From positions 7,284,001 through 7,348,000 of the forward strand of contig JAMPIT010000890.1 of the NCBI GenBank assembly GCA_026261815.1: 64,000 nt of DNA, written 5' to 3'. The stretch comes from Monarcha castaneiventris obscurior (Eukaryota; Chordata; Aves; Passeriformes; Monarchidae). The notes beneath the pieces are model-generated. The model was not told the DNA's origin and did no database searches. It worked only from the letters and a program-made list of their open reading frames with translations. Both the position numbers and the translations under genes were made by a program. Shown here piece by piece: positions 49,627 through 62,670 of the stretch (its first letter is position 1; each line of letters starts with the position of its first letter).

Positions 49627-52439
49627 CGTCCCTGTGGGCAGGGGCTACTGTTTGAGTCACGGTAGCTCTTAGTTCAACTTTTTGATTTCTTATGTGGAGG
49701 TTTTCTGCATCCCTAAGTTCTGGGTTGGGTTTTTTTTGGAAACAAGAATTGTTATGTTAGTTTCTGGTTTTAAATAGTTCTTACAAACTTTGTAAACACT
49801 GAAATTGAGAGAAAAATTGGAGACAATTTTTTTTTTATGATTTGCAAGCATCTGTCTCAGTGGAACGGTTTTTCTCTTGTGTTTGTTACTGGATGGAAAT
49901 TCAGAATAGCTTAATAGTTGATTTACTACAATATGGGCATAGATCTGGTATCGATACCCAACTAAAACAGACAAGGACTCTCTAACAGTTTAGAGTTAGA
50001 AAGTGCATATTTTTTGGCAGTGCTGAGCATCCGTGGCAATTTCTCCTCGCACGCAATGCAAAATTCTAAAACAGTACGGAGTCTATTTATCTACAAAAGT
50101 TCTGTATATTCAAAATACAAATGCATATTTGTAACTTTGGCACCTCTCATTCTTGACTCTGTATGGTAATTAGCTTAAAAGTAATTAAGCAGGTGTGGTT
50201 TGTTCCTTGAATTGAGTCAGTTGTCGATTTATTTGGGGGGAGGTCACATCTTGATGAAGAATATCTCCTCTTCCTCTTTTAACCTTTTTACCTTTCTGGT
50301 TTTTGACAACACATATAACCCATGGTGGACCTCCCTTCATTACTTTTGAATAGGCTTTTTGACATCTATTAATCAGTGTTTTCTGTTTCTCATTATAAGC
50401 ACAGCTGAACAAATATAAAATGACAGGCAATCAGTTACTTCTTAAACTTATTCGAAGCTTAACTCTCTAGCTAATCATAAATTTCCTTAATTAACCCCAG
50501 CTGGATTTGCTTATTAGGTTTATTTTAACTAATTTCAACAAACTTCAACAACTTTAACTAAAATCTTAATGTTTATAAGTTTAAAACTCTGTGTTTCATA
50601 GTGGGGCAATAATGTACAAAATTATGAGCTGTAGACTATTGCAACCCTCCTGCAGGAGGAGGAGAGGGCTAGAACTGAAACGTTCCAATGTTATTATGCA
50701 AGAACTCCCTAGGTATGGAGGTTGCCATGGGCTGCAATGCATTGTTTTGACAATGACATGCTGCCAGGTGTTCCATTTTCATTGTTTTCATAGGAGAAAA
50801 ATAAAATCTGTGGGTCTATCAGAAATGAAGCAGAACCGATGGTGCCAGCATAAAATTTCTGTTTAGAAAAGTAAATCCCAGCTGCTGTGTAGCTAAGGGT
50901 TAGGTAATTTGCTTCTCTACAGAGGAAATACACCACAGGTTGAAAATGTTTTTTCTATTAAAAGTATATTGCATTTGCTCACTTAAAACAAAGAAATTCA
51001 TCTAAGTTTGTGAATGCAAACAGATGCAGTTAATTTAAAAATAAGAAACATAGAGTGAGTTTAAAATAAATATCTCTATTTTCTTAAAATAGATATTTAA
51101 TACAGTATTTTAACTATTTAAGATGTGTATTTTTTTTCTAAGTCAACCTTTGTTCCTTGGAACAAGTAATTGAATATTTCTTTTGTTCCCTAATTTTTCT
51201 GTGGATCTACAATCTTACTGTCTTTTAGTAAGCTTTATACAGAGAGAAACCGTGTCATTTATTACATTTTTTAAATGCTTACCACAAAATTAATACTAAA
51301 ACTTGAGCAGTTATTGAATGCATCATTGTAGTACAATGGCAGTCATGTATGCATATTCCTAGCAATATTGTATTTTATTTTTCATGGATTTTCTTGAGTT
51401 ACTGTATTTTACAATGGAGCATCACTCCCTGTACCTTACACCGGTTCCCTGCTGTTGTGACTTAAAACTTTGGTAAAGACCTATGAGCCCAAATCTGTTA
51501 CTGCTGTGAGGTTTTTTAAGGGTTTTTTACACAGTAGGGCATTCTAATAGCTCATGATGCAGAAATCCTGGAAGAATTGCTAGGTTGTGGCACTGGGATG
51601 CATGGGAGACAAAGCACACTGATAATTAGAAATTGCATGTGTCACTTGTACCTGTGTGCACTTATTGCTGCTCTCTGGGAGAACATGGCACACACCTGCT
51701 GAGCTCTGCTCCTGTCCCTTTGAATATCTCTTTCATTTTTAGCTCCCTCCTTCTTGTTGCAGAGTCTACCCCAGCCAAACTCTGCCAAGTAGTTGCAAAG
51801 GGCCATCAAGCTGGAAAAACTGACCCTGTCCCTTCAGACTCTTTAGCAGAGAAAGAGTGGCCTTTGCAAACAGCTTCATTTTAGGACCACGGGAAAGGTT
51901 ATATAAATATGGTTGTTTGCATTTATTTATTATATGGAAGCTTTGTGTCGAGCTGTAGCACAACCTCATGGAGATGAAAAGCACTGCGGTGCTTCTGCTG
52001 GAGCCTGCCTTCTCTAAAGCAAGATAAAATCACAGCTCTATGGCCAGATCTGTGTTCACCTGAAAGCAGCAAAATGTCATGGAGATGCGAGGTTTGCTGC
52101 CAAAATAAGTGTTGCTTTAAGTCCTGATTTTTGGTTATTGCAGGTTTTTTTGCTGACATGAGCCTGAAGAGTTACTCACCTAGACCTTCTAGGACCTGTT
52201 TTGTTGTCCTTTAGCACTGATGATTTAAAAGGGTGCAAAGCAAATAAAGCTGGTGCAACATGAAATTGTCAGGAGTCTCATCCCTGCTCAGATGAGCTCC
52301 CTGTCCTTGCTGAGGAGCAGGAGCCAGGTACTTCACAGCCACTGTCACCACCTGTAGCTGCCTTCCACTCAGAAGCTTCTGGAGAGGCAGGAGATGCTCC
52401 CACATCATCCCTGTATCCTGATTTTTGTGAACTCCTTTC
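49627..52439. other. Non-coding AT-rich unique DNA
   Basis: Composition returns abruptly to AT-rich unique DNA after the minisatellite. No 3' LTR, gene or other transposon is recognised. Confidence 0.6.
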
Positions 52440-52730
52440 CGCCATGAGCAATAGGCAGAGTATCTCCTCTTGATTGTTGCTAATTGTCTGACTTTAACAA
52501 GGATTTTAATAAAGGATTGTGATTAGAATTATGGTCCCCTAATACCGCTTTTATTTAAGTTTATTACAATAATTGCCATGCGATTAATAAAATGTTAGTG
52601 CACTCATTGAAATCACCGCTCTGTTATCACAGTGTGGTAGTTAAACACAGTAAATGCTTCTAATTAGTTAGTAATTGAATAATGTGCATTAATTTTTATT
52701 ATATCACCCATAGGATGTTAAATTGTATAG
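52440..52730. promoter_or_regulatory. Possible conserved non-coding element
   Basis: Dense TAAT/ATTA and TTTATT/TTATTA words (such as GCGATTAATAAAATG and CTAATTAGTTAGTAATTG) with GATTAG and TGATTG sites, and no repeat. This is strongly enhancer-like in texture, with many homeodomain/Hox-type sites. Conservation was not tested. Confidence 0.35.
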
Positions 52731-54829
52731 TTGGCTATTAGCTGCTGTGAAATATATGGGAAGGGTTAAGTTGTATGATTATCATCACTACATCTCAGCT
52801 CCAAACATCAGAGTGAAGTATCTTTCTTTCCTAAACGTACTTAAACATGAATTGAAATTCAAATTTTTAATACCTAGAGTACCTTTTCTGCCCTTCTCAA
52901 AAACCCATTTATAATTGGAAGCATAAGGAGATGTAGGAAATGGACTTCAGTAGGATGAGTTTGTCATGGGTAGAATGCCATCTGTTGATAATGCAACAGT
53001 CAACACTTTATAGTAAAGAATTTTCTATCAAAGCATCATTATTTTTGTGTGTTTTGCACACTTTTTCTCCCTCCCCTGAGCCAGTGTGGTTTTGATTGCA
53101 TGTGTAATTTAAAAGAAGTTTGCATGATCAAATTTCGTTAAGCCACATGAAAGGAGGGAATGCTGTAGTTTTCTTTTACAGGGGCATTGTTTTATATCCA
53201 AAGACTTAAAATTTGTTGTACTAAGAGAAAGATTATAATTTAGTCATATCAATATCACATTAATAGCAGGAAAAATAATTTTTTTCTTTACTATATGTCC
53301 TTTTGCCTTTTCCATTATCTTCCACATAAAAGAAAAAATTTAGGACATCTGGCCTCTGTGAGAATCCCCAGTTAGCAGTTTCCAGCTCGGTGATACATCA
53401 AAGCAATTCTATTTCACTATCTCTGATTGTTCGCAAGCAAATATTTTAAGAATATTTTTTAAAAGACAAATATTAACACCAAGAAAAAAAGAATATGGAA
53501 TACTGAGAATATTGATCAAAAAAAATGCACAATCACACCACAGATCTGATGATGGGAGAATCTTAACACTCTTCTATTTTTTAGGCAAGTAAAAATTTTT
53601 TAAAGGTCCTTTTAAAATATGTCTCTTTATGTTAACATTTCTTCAAAGTGATCTTTGAAAATACTATTGTGGACCTCTAGAGAATATTTAATAAGAAAAT
53701 TACACACACCCCCCCACTTCTCTTTTGTTTACAGCCAATTTTAATTGCTGAGATTAATTGGTTTTTTCCTTTGTTCCCACCCCAATTCAGTTCTGAAAGG
53801 TTTTTCTTTCTCTTGCAGTGCTTTTAATTGGAATATAAGGGTATATAAAGGTAAAAACTTAGCTGAAAAACTTTTCTATATTGATTCCAAGTAGGACACA
53901 TTGCAGAACTGTGGGTTGTTGAGTTTTGGGGTTTCTGTTTCGTTTTTTTTTTTTGTTTTTGCTTTTGCTTTTGCTTTTGCTTTTGTTTGTTTTGGTGTTT
54001 TTTTTTTTTTTTTTTTTTTTTCCAGAGTCTTCCATATCATATTCTTTCTGCAGTCTCCACATACCTTTGCAAGAACTAATTATTTGGAAGTTTAAAAACT
54101 GCTGCTGCCAAATGGTCTCACAGTTAGTGACCGGGTAGAGAAATGAAACAGAACACTGAACCTTGGGGATTCACCTGGCCTCCTTTGCAAGCCAGGTTGG
54201 TTCCTACAGTGTTGAATAACAATTAAAGGAGTTCAAGTTTGAAAGTGACTCTTCAGATGTCAAACTACAAAGCAAGTTTCAGTTTCTTGGCATAGAAAAA
54301 GAAAGAAAATACTGCAAAACAGGAAAAGCAGAGCAAAAACATTGGTACATTGGGTGATGTTTAAAAGTTTTATCGCTGTATGCACGATTGCTTATACTTA
54401 AGAGACGTGTTAGCTGTTAATGCTTGTTTGTTATAGTTCCCTTAGGGTCATGATCATGGGTGTGTCTGCATAATCCATACCTGTCAGAAGGGCTGCAAGA
54501 TGAGAACCTTGTTTTTACCTCTGTAAACATGTAGTGTGTATTGTCTTTTGAAACACTGAGGGTCATTGGCATTTATGCATTGGTGTGATTGATGCAGGCG
54601 TCTCCTTTTATCTTCAGTCAAAACATTCTTAAATCCTCAGCTAAGCAAACCATAACTGAAAAATTCAGAGATTCATATCCTTAGATGTCAAAGATTCAGG
54701 AAGCCAAGTGTCCATGCACCTTTCTGATTGAGGGGCTGAGACTGCTCATCACTTACCTTCCAGAAGGTGATCTACCCACTAGCCTACGAGGTGTCTCTGG
54801 CACTCCCAACCACACCCTCTGTTGGAGCA
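52731..54829. other. Non-coding AT-rich unique DNA
   Basis: No gene is recognised. Contains the CTTTTG/poly-T tract at 53943-54022. A minus-strand donor-like site near 54760 lacks a convincing exon. Confidence 0.55.
53943..54022 (+). repeat. CTTTTG repeat and poly-T tract
   Basis: A T run, then four GCTTTT hexamer units, then TTTG units and about 25 Ts. Frames across it give artificial Phe-rich or Lys/Ser-rich peptides. It could mark the tail of a minus-strand retroposon, but no body is evident. Confidence 0.9.
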
Positions 54830-55070
54830 GTTGTAGAGAATTTGTGAATTTTCAGACTAGATATGAGGAAGATATTTTTTACAATAAGGGTTTTGAAACC
54901 CTGCAACAGGTTCCCAGAGAGGTGATACATGCCTAATCCCTGGATATATTCAAGGTTATGTTGTTTGGGACTCTGAGTAGCTTGATCTACCTGAAGATTT
55001 TCCTGCTTGCTGCAGGAGGGTCAGACTGTAAAAGGTCTCTTCCAACCCAAACTTTTCTGTGACTCTATCA
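54830..55070 (+). mobile_element. CR1 LINE 3' fragment
   Basis: The 3' end of the chicken-repeat-1 family is recognisable: AACAGGTTCCCAGAGAGGTG, then TCCCTGGATATATTCAAGG, then AAAGGTCTCTTCCAACCCAA, ending with the short ATTCTGTG-like terminal repeat. It is 5'-truncated, as most CR1 copies are, and well diverged, so it is old. No coding capacity remains. Family assignment is from characteristic phrases. Confidence 0.85.
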
Positions 55071-56760
55071 CTACAGCCATTGAGACACACGCCTGGGAGA
55101 GGGAATGGAAGGTGTGGTCTATGCTTTAATGCATTTCAGGTGTATTGAGCAGCCATTGGAGCAGGGTCAGGAACTCTTGTCTCTGCACAGTGCAGCTCCA
55201 GTGTCCCCATTCTCTGAAAAGTCAAATAGCTTCAGTGGGAAAGATTAAAGCTTCCCACTCCACAGTAGGGGACAGCTTGCTAATTAGAGCACCCTGCTGG
55301 GAGAATCGAATCTCCGGAGTCTGAATAGGGAAATCAAACTGTTTTCTCACATTCTGGATGCACGTTCCAGGAACATAAATTTTGGTTATGAGTTCTTAGG
55401 GCTCAGGCTAATGCCTCCCAGTTTCTGCTGGAAGAAACATTTTATTCAGCGCCCTGCCTTTTGTGCATTCCATCCTGATATTTGTCCTATTTCACATCCT
55501 CAGCAAAAAGCCCATAGGCTTACCCTGTTACACTGCTGGCAACTACATACATCTTTAAAGGCCTTTTGAGAACTACTGTGATCTGTGATTTTACTGGGAG
55601 CAAAGTACTTAAACATTTTCAGAAGTGAGGCCTTGTTACATGAAAGGTGAGATTAATTTCAAAGAGCTGAGCTTGTGTGTCCTGTGCAGCTTAAATGCTG
55701 CTTGCAGTCTATCCAAACAGTCTGGAGACATTCTCCATGTTCTCCTTGGCTTAGGACGTGACATTCCTTTTTTCTTTACCCTTGCTTTGCTCTGCTTACT
55801 AAGACTCCAGATCTCACATTGTTTGTCAACCTGTGAAAGGGTAAAATAATCTGTTGTGACTATAACGGCATTTAAGTCCAGATTGGATTCAAAGCATATG
55901 AGGTTTGAGAAATAGTTTAATCTCATGTATTTTCTTAATTATTTTTACTTACATTCTGGAAACACCAGTTGGATGAGATGTTCATTCCAGGATTGGAGAC
56001 CTTTAGGACTGGGGCAGCACTAAATGTAGGGTGAATAAGGTTGTTACACATGCTACTGAGGCCAAAATTGTTGTTAAGTTCTGCCTGTTGTCCACTTGGT
56101 TCTCCTGCTCTGTTTAAATATTCAGAACTTTTTCTAAATCATTTAGACATAAAAATTCAACATACAGGAAGGAGACATAGTCAGCCTTAAGAGAGCTGCC
56201 ATAAGAAGCTTAAAAGGTTTTTGTGACAAAACCTGGCTCTTAAGTAGTGAAAAAGCTACTTTTAACATTTTGGTAGAAAGGGGTGTGAAGTTGGGCTAAT
56301 TCTTCAGTAGTTTTCCATATGCAAGGGAAAATTATATGAGATATTCTACACCAAAATGTTTCCAGAGTGTTGTGAATATCTCCTTATAAAGTAAGTAGAC
56401 CTTATTTTAAAGTGAACAAGTATTACCCACTTCCACCAATAAGAGGTTTTAACTTTATAACTTTGAGAGATCTTTTCTACCTGACTGAAGTAATCTTGGC
56501 TGATGTCTGTCCGTGCACCTGCATTGCTCTCTTCCTGCATCTCCACTTCAACAAAGAAACTTTACTTTAAACCAGGCTGTTACTATTCATGATAGGCACT
56601 ACTGATGCACACCCTGTTTGTTGCCTTTGAAAAAAAGAGATTGGAAGTGTAATGTTATTCTTGCCTGCATCATGCATAGCTTATTGGGTAATATTGGTTG
56701 CTCACAGTTCCAGAAAGCTTCTCGACTTCTGTCCAGCACATTGTGTTGTATTGACTGCAG

Positions 56761-56833
56761 GTCAGACACTGTCAACTCTAACTCAAACCCTCAGTACAGA
56801 AGAGGTCAAAACTTGCAAGCCAAAAGGTTTCTT
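56761..56833 (+). other. Weak candidate exon (73 nt)
   Basis: TGTTGTATTGACTGCAG precedes the segment and GTAAGTATC follows it, both good splice sites. Two frames are open across it: one reads SDTVNSNSNPQYRRGQ, the other GQTLSTLTQTLSTEEV. Neither is recognised. With no neighbouring exons identified, a pseudo-exon or non-coding exon is as likely as coding. Confidence 0.2.
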
Positions 56834-58335
56834 GTAAGTATCTTACTCAGCAAAAAGTTCTTGTCCTCCTGATTATCTTCTAGCTCCAGACAGAGCAACA
56901 GAAATTGACCGAGATGTCTTTAAAGGAAGTCAGAGCTAAACAAAAATATTCCTTAATCTGTTTAATCCCAAATGATGAGTTAAGGGGTATATTTCTTTTA
57001 TTTCTTGCTGCTGTTTTCAAAGTAAATGCTAATTAGAAGGCACTTAGGGATCCTGGTTCAGTTGGCAGATGCCAGGGGACGAGCACACATCAAGTGCATT
57101 ATACATTTCTCACAGCATGAAATCTTTAGTGTGATACAATAAGTAACAATTTAAAACCTCAACACACATCTGGTTTCTAGGGAGATCTGCAGAAGAGGAT
57201 CACAGCCTTCTTCAGCAGTGCTATGATAAGATATGCAGAAAAGCATTGAAAACACTTTAATTTTAAGATTTCATACTGTGATGGCCCTTAAGTGCTTCTG
57301 GGGAATGGGATTGGGGTGTTGTCTGGTGCTCCACAAATGCAGTTCTGTGTTTGAAGTATATCATCGTGCAATTTGTCCATAACTAGGAAATAAAGTAGAG
57401 GGATAAACAGGGAGATCAAAGCTGAAGTTGGTTTGGGAAAAATATTTCTACGTATTTTGTGCCACACTTTTTCTGGTTTTTGTGGTTTATTTTTTATTTA
57501 TTCCCCAAAGGGTTTGCATTTTAAATGGAAAATGGTAGGGCTGGAGTACAGACTGAATTTAAAAGCAAGTATATAAGCTGTAAGTGCTGATTTAATAAAC
57601 CATTAGCCTGTTCTTCTTGTAAACATCTTTGGAGAAAAACTAATGAACTCATTCTGGTTGAAATTGCTTAGTGATAGAACATCACTGTTGAGCACCAGCA
57701 GATAATTTGGTGCTCTGAGGCTGTGTCCACCCTTCAGGACAGATGTCTGCTGCTATGCCACCCTTGTCTCCATTTGCCTGAGTGGAGAACCTCTTACACT
57801 GATTTGTAGCTCTCTTCCAGCCTGTGTGCCCTGCTTGCCTCCCATAGGAATGAGCTGTCAGACAGATGGTGTGTTCCTAATCCTGTCCTCTACGGCCAGG
57901 AGCTCAGATGTGCTTCAGGGCCAAAAAAGCCCTCCCTGCTTTTCATATTTTCTAGAGAGAAAGGGCACAAGAGCTTATGTTGCTGAGAAAAAGAAGCACA
58001 GTTGAATCCCTCTGGTTTTGTACAGTAGCTGTAATGTTGTTTTATAGTCTGTATTTTTAACACTGCTTGGATGTTCACTTTTATGCCAAGAATAATATAG
58101 TTATTTTAACAATTTATATCACAAAATGTCAATGACTTCAGAGATTTGTTACTCTTAGAAAACTATTGGACCCTGCATGATAAGAAGCAAGCTAACAATC
58201 AGGTCTGTGCTGATTACAGGCAACAATATATTGATTTTCTTCTGTGTATTTTGGGGGGGAATTTGTTCTAAATTATATGTGATTTAGAAAATAAGCAGAA
58301 CTTTTTGTAGGACATGAATTACAGAATTTATTAAC

Positions 58336-58359
58336 AGGGGAGGGAGGGAGGGAGGGAGA
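58336..58359 (+). repeat. GGGA simple repeat
   Basis: Five to six GGGA units; purine-only strand. Confidence 0.9.
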
Positions 58360-58959
58360 TGAAGAGGACTCCTCCTGAAGTGAGTTGTGATGGCATGGTG
58401 AATTTTGGGTTGAAAGGAATAGAGGAGACCTAAGAATGATGTTTAGCACAAAAGTTATTCATTGTGCCATACATGTTTTAATAGTCCCCAGTTGTTCCAC
58501 AGATGTAATTAAGGGGAATAAGTGGTTGAATTTTGGTTTTAAATTACTGTAGACAAATGTCCTGCTTGCAGACAAATTTAAGGATCCCTTACAAAATAAA
58601 TTCTGCCCGACTTTATGCTAGTTTGAAAGTATTGAGCATAAATAAGGATGAAGGTCAATGTGTTCAAAAGACAGGAGCTGAAGGGTGAGTGAGATTACCT
58701 TTGGGAGAACTCAGAGGCTGCTGTATAAAAGATCTGTGTAAATTAAGTATCCTCAGCGTCTCTTGGGGAGAAAAGGCCCCTCTAACCAAACAGGTTATCT
58801 AACCTTTTGATGCCTAAATGTAGAGGTTTTGGTCAGTACCTAAAATAGCAGGACTCTTTACAGTTTCAGCTCTTTACTCATTGGTACAGTGGAATTCATT
58901 TAGGCAACAAGGAGTAAAAACAACTGCATATCATATGTTCAAACTTTTACTCAGGCTTA

Positions 58960-59230
58960 TTATTTCATTTAGCCTTCAGCTATGATAACCACAGACATAC
59001 CCCACGAAATGTTTTTTGTGCCCATAGAGTACCATTAATTTTCTTTTAATCTTTCTTTGCCTCAGGAAACATTTCAATTGAATTTTGCTCTTCATGCAAG
59101 GAATCAAGAGTACCAAGAGCCGGGCTAATTTCCTTTCATTTTCCCTTTATTTCCATATTTTTAATAAATTCATGACCCGTGATGCTAATAATGAATCTAT
59201 TGTAAAAACATGTTAAATTAAAAATATGGA
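58960..59230. promoter_or_regulatory. Possible conserved non-coding element
   Basis: Repeat-free AT-rich block with CCATTAATTTTC, TTCAATTGAATTTTG, GGGCTAATTTCC and ATGCTAATAATG homeodomain-like words. Enhancer-like by texture only. Confidence 0.25.
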
Positions 59231-61479
59231 TTTGTTGTGTCCATCTGAAAAATTCCTGTCATCTTCCTAGAGTTTATTGAATTTCCTGTCATCAGATCTC
59301 AGTTTCACAGTTTGGTCTAGTGGCATTTTCCTGACTAGGCGATTTTGTCTTCTCTGCTCCTCCCATTGCTGCTCTCTTTCTTGCACAGTTTCACTCATCT
59401 TCTCAGGCTTCCATGGATTCCTTATGCTGCACTTCCTATCTTTATTGGCCAAGAACTATCACCTGTTCCCCTTTTAAATTTATCAAATGGTCTTAACCTT
59501 CTCTCCAGCTTTGTTCTAATTTTATTTTATTACTTTTGTCTTCACCCCAGGTAGAGGAAAGCTGTTGTATTGGCAAGAACTTGCAGAAGCGTGGATGTCA
59601 TTTGTGTGAGAGCTTGAGAGAGAGGGTGTTTTACTCAATATAGTGAACAGCTCTGCATTTAATACTCTGTTTCACTCTTGCATCTTCAGCATTCTGGTGG
59701 CATATTTCTCTTAGATGCATTGAAGCAGCTGTTTGACACAGAATAATGCCACAGCAGAGCTTGACAACTTTTTTTTTAAGCAGGCTTTGGATGGGTAATG
59801 ATTATAAAATCAGGATCTCTGCTGAAAGATAACACCTCTAGCAATCTCAACCCTGAGATACTAGTTCAGAATTAACTCAGAGGGAAGTGTACCATCTGTT
59901 GCTAAAACCTCACACTAAGAACTCAAGCAATTTCTAGCTTAAAGGGAAAACGTGGACATGAACCTAGCTAATTAAGGGAAGCAACGAGAGGGATGGAAGC
60001 AAAAACTTTAAAATAGCTTCTGGTCCTGTGCTTGTGCCTGGTGCTGTCTGACTGTGGAGACAGCAGAGAGAACTGGCACTGCAGAGAAAACAATCTGCAC
60101 AGAAAGTTCTGTCAAATGCCCAAAGTAAACAAGTGGGAAGCAAATATTGTTTCAATGCTATTTGATTTAGAATAACTGTACTCTATTATGTAAAGCTTCT
60201 CCAGGCTCACTTAGGATGTTGAAACTGTTGCTGTTCCTTCAATGCTTGATAATCAGGACTAATTTCTGTGCCAAAAATGTATCTCCAGATAGCTTGTTTA
60301 CTTCAAGACTGCTCATCAGCCAAACCTAGCAAAAGAATCGAAATTTCTTGTTGGTGCTTCTTTACATGAATAGCTTTTTTTACGTCTTAATTATTTAATT
60401 GAATGGTTTAGGTGACCTGGAAAATAAGCCAAAATGTTCATTGAGCCTTGTTTTCAGTTCTGGTAAGAGGAGAAAAAAGAACATCAAAAAAGGCAAAATG
60501 AGAACTGGAGGCCTCGTCTGCTTGAAATGAAATACAGTGCTCCAGCTTGCTTGCCCATGCCATATCTTCAGATAATGCAGTGATAAATCTCCCATAACTG
60601 TGGAACCTGGGTAAATGCAGATCTGACCTTTTGTTTACAGGGTATCAAGGGAAATCTTTATGAGACCACAGAAGTGATTCAAAAGGTTTAGAAACATTAT
60701 GAGATGGCAAAATGTGTCCCCTGTGGATAATTCTGACAGCAAAGACCTGACACTGTTTCTCAATGAGCAGTGCCCTTTCTGTAGAGCTTTGAGCAAGCCA
60801 TTTGGTAGTGATGCTTGAGAAGCATTTTTGGTAATACAATTCAGGGAAAAACTGATCTTTGCTTGTATAATTAAGTGAGATTTTAATGTTATTAAAATAT
60901 TGACATGAAAATATTTCCCGGTTGTGCAGATGTTGAGGCTGGTACAATGCAAGACAAGATAGAAAAGATAACATTTTTGGTTTAGGAAGAAAATTAGATT
61001 AAGCTTTTATACTTCTTTTAACTTCCACTGGTTATGATAGTTTATCTGCTTATAATTTAATGTGGGGACTTAAATCAGCTTCATTAAAAGTCCAGACTGT
61101 GTTTTGTTACATAAAATGAATCTATTGATTAAACAAATACAAAACAAAATTGTTGTGAACAAGTAAAGGAGCCATGCTGCTGAATTCCAGATTAAAGTCT
61201 CTTCTGCTGCCTGAAAGGAAGTACCTTAAAGACCAGAATAGCAGCAGAAGGTTGGGACTCATTTTTTGGGTTAAAACACTACTTCTGCTTTTGGTTTGGT
61301 TTTGTTTTAAATTTAGGTGTCCTCTGTCACCTGTGATTTGGTTTCTGATCTGTACAAAGGTACATGTTATGAGTATATCCACTAATTATCCCTGCGCGAC
61401 TAATTTGCTGCAACTGCTACCCTTGGTAGAAGAGTATCAGGGTAAGGAACGCCTGAGCAGACTGAAAACAGAGAAACCC
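59231..61479. other. Non-coding AT-rich unique DNA
   Basis: No gene or transposon is recognised. Two overlapping minus-strand frames near 60635-60974 (105 and 109 codons) are within chance. Confidence 0.55.
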
Positions 61480-61605
61480 ACGGGCCTGTTTTGGCCAAAA
61501 TCTGGCAATATATCCTCTGGGAGAAAGTCAGGTCACGACCACCCTTCCCTCCACCAGGTTCGGGGAAAAAAATTCCTCGAAGGAAAGTGAAGAAGATAAA
61601 ACTTA

Positions 61606-61611
61606 TTTATT
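61606..61611 (-). terminator. LTR polyadenylation signal AATAAA (minus)
   Basis: TTTATT on plus, i.e. AATAAA on minus, about 130 nt before the proposed LTR end. It supports minus orientation. Confidence 0.45.
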
Positions 61612-61868
61612 AACAAACACACAGGAAAAGGATAATAATACTAAATAGTAAAATCCCTCACTATAACGAGAAAACCTGGGAAGAAATTAGAGTCCTCTTG
61701 TAGGTGTGGTCCCTCCTTCTTGGAGCTGGTGTGGGGGGTGGCCTTAGGCCCCCTCCGGGCCTGAAGAGAAGTTCTCCTGATGTATTCTGATGTTGTTGAA
61801 ACAGTCCAGAAGAGGAAAAAAAGGAAGAAAAGAAAACCTACCAAAGTCCTAGGAAACATTCTGGAGAC

Positions 61869-61910
61869 AAAGGGAAGAAAAAAAAAAAAAAAACAAACAA
61901 AAAAATAGCT
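61869..61910 (+). repeat. Poly-A tract within the LTR
   Basis: Some seventeen As, followed by CAAAC units and another A run. It lies inside the minus-strand LTR-like element. Confidence 0.9.
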
Positions 61911-62219
61911 GGCTGAAGATACAGGCAAGGGTGCTCTTTCCATGCTACCGCCGCCAGAGAACGCCGAGCAGTCTCTATCTCTGTGTCCTTGGGAACTTGC
62001 TTTGGAAAGTTCATTTGTTTCTCCCTCCCCTCTCAAGCTCAGTTTAAAAGCACAAAATTAATTTTTCGGCATAGAGCCATGATAGGGGATACACACCATA
62101 GAGTCACCCCAAGACAGATATATCCTCAGGTGCTGAGTGAGATGTTGTTGTTGCTGTGAGGCCACTCTCAGTGATGTCTGGGTGACTGTGGCAACTGGGG
62201 AGGTGACATACAGAAAGCA

Positions 62220-62670
62220 GCTTTGCAGGGAAGCACCAGGGGTTCCCAGTGTACCCAGGCTGACTGTGAGCCAGCAATGTGCCATAGCCAGCAAGGGGGA
62301 GAAGGCAATGAAGGCTTAGGCGAGGTCGGGGATCCTTCTATCTGCTCAGCACTGGTGAGGCCACCCCTGTAGGGCAGGGAGCAGTCCTGGGCTCCCCAGT
62401 GCAAGAGAGACACAGACTGACCGGAAAGTGTCCAGTGAAGGGACTGGAGCATCTCTCCTATGAGGAAAGGTTGAGGCTGAGCTTGGGAACGTAGAGAAGG
62501 CTCAAGGGGAATCTAAGTACCTGAAGGGAGAGTGAGTGCATAGCCAGACTCTTTACAGGAGTGCTCAGGGGCAGGACCAGAGACAATGGGCACAGTTTGA
62601 AACACAGGAGAACCTCTGAACACTGGGAAGCACGTTCTCTCAGATGTCATGATCAGTGGGACAGACTGAG
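62220..62670 (+). mobile_element. CR1 LINE fragment (end of ORF2 and 3' region)
   Basis: Characteristic CR1 phrases occur in order on plus: GTGAGCCAGCAATGTGCC, GCTCAGCACTGGTGAGGCCA, GTCCTGGGCTCCCCAG, GGAGCATCTCTCCTATGAGG and ACAATGGGCACAGTTTG. In an intact CR1 this encodes the C-terminal part of the ORF2 reverse transcriptase protein. Here all frames are broken by stops and indels, and the left part also carries small gaps. The copy is 5'-truncated and ends before the usual 3' terminus. Old, non-functional insertion. Confidence 0.9.

Larger units (their letters stand above)
55071..58959. other. Non-coding AT-rich unique DNA
   Basis: No gene or transposon is recognised. Contains the weak candidate exon at 56761-56833 and a GGGA simple repeat at 58336-58359. 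Confidence 0.55.
61480..62050 (-). mobile_element. LTR-like element, minus orientation (songbird ERV)
   Basis: Read on the minus strand, this resembles songbird LTRs: a GC-rich 5' part with GGCGGCGG, a long T tract (the A run at 61870-61886 on plus), a GGAGGGGGCCTAAGGCC segment, then TTTGTTAATAAATAAG containing AATAAA (complement of 61606-61611), and an end with GGTGGTCGTGACC and TTTTGGCCAAAACAGG. No internal retroviral sequence adjoins it, so it is probably a solo LTR. The 131-codon minus and 138-codon plus frames across it are chance frames in LTR sequence. The family link is by memory and the edges are approximate. Confidence 0.5.

Noticed and set aside
53859..54062. Lys/Ser repeat peptide resembling a nucleolar basic tail
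   Set aside because: Direct translation of a CTTTTG and poly-T simple repeat.
54762..54822. Minus-strand segment ending at a GTAAGTGATG donor
   Set aside because: The upstream acceptor lacks a pyrimidine tract and the peptide is not recognisable.
61174..61590. 138-codon plus-strand frame
   Set aside because: It overlaps the end of the same LTR-like element and unrelated flank; no motif or conservation argument.
61641..62036. 131-codon minus frame with a hydrophobic run that looks like a membrane segment
   Set aside because: It lies inside an LTR-like element, and the hydrophobic part is translation of the poly-T tract.
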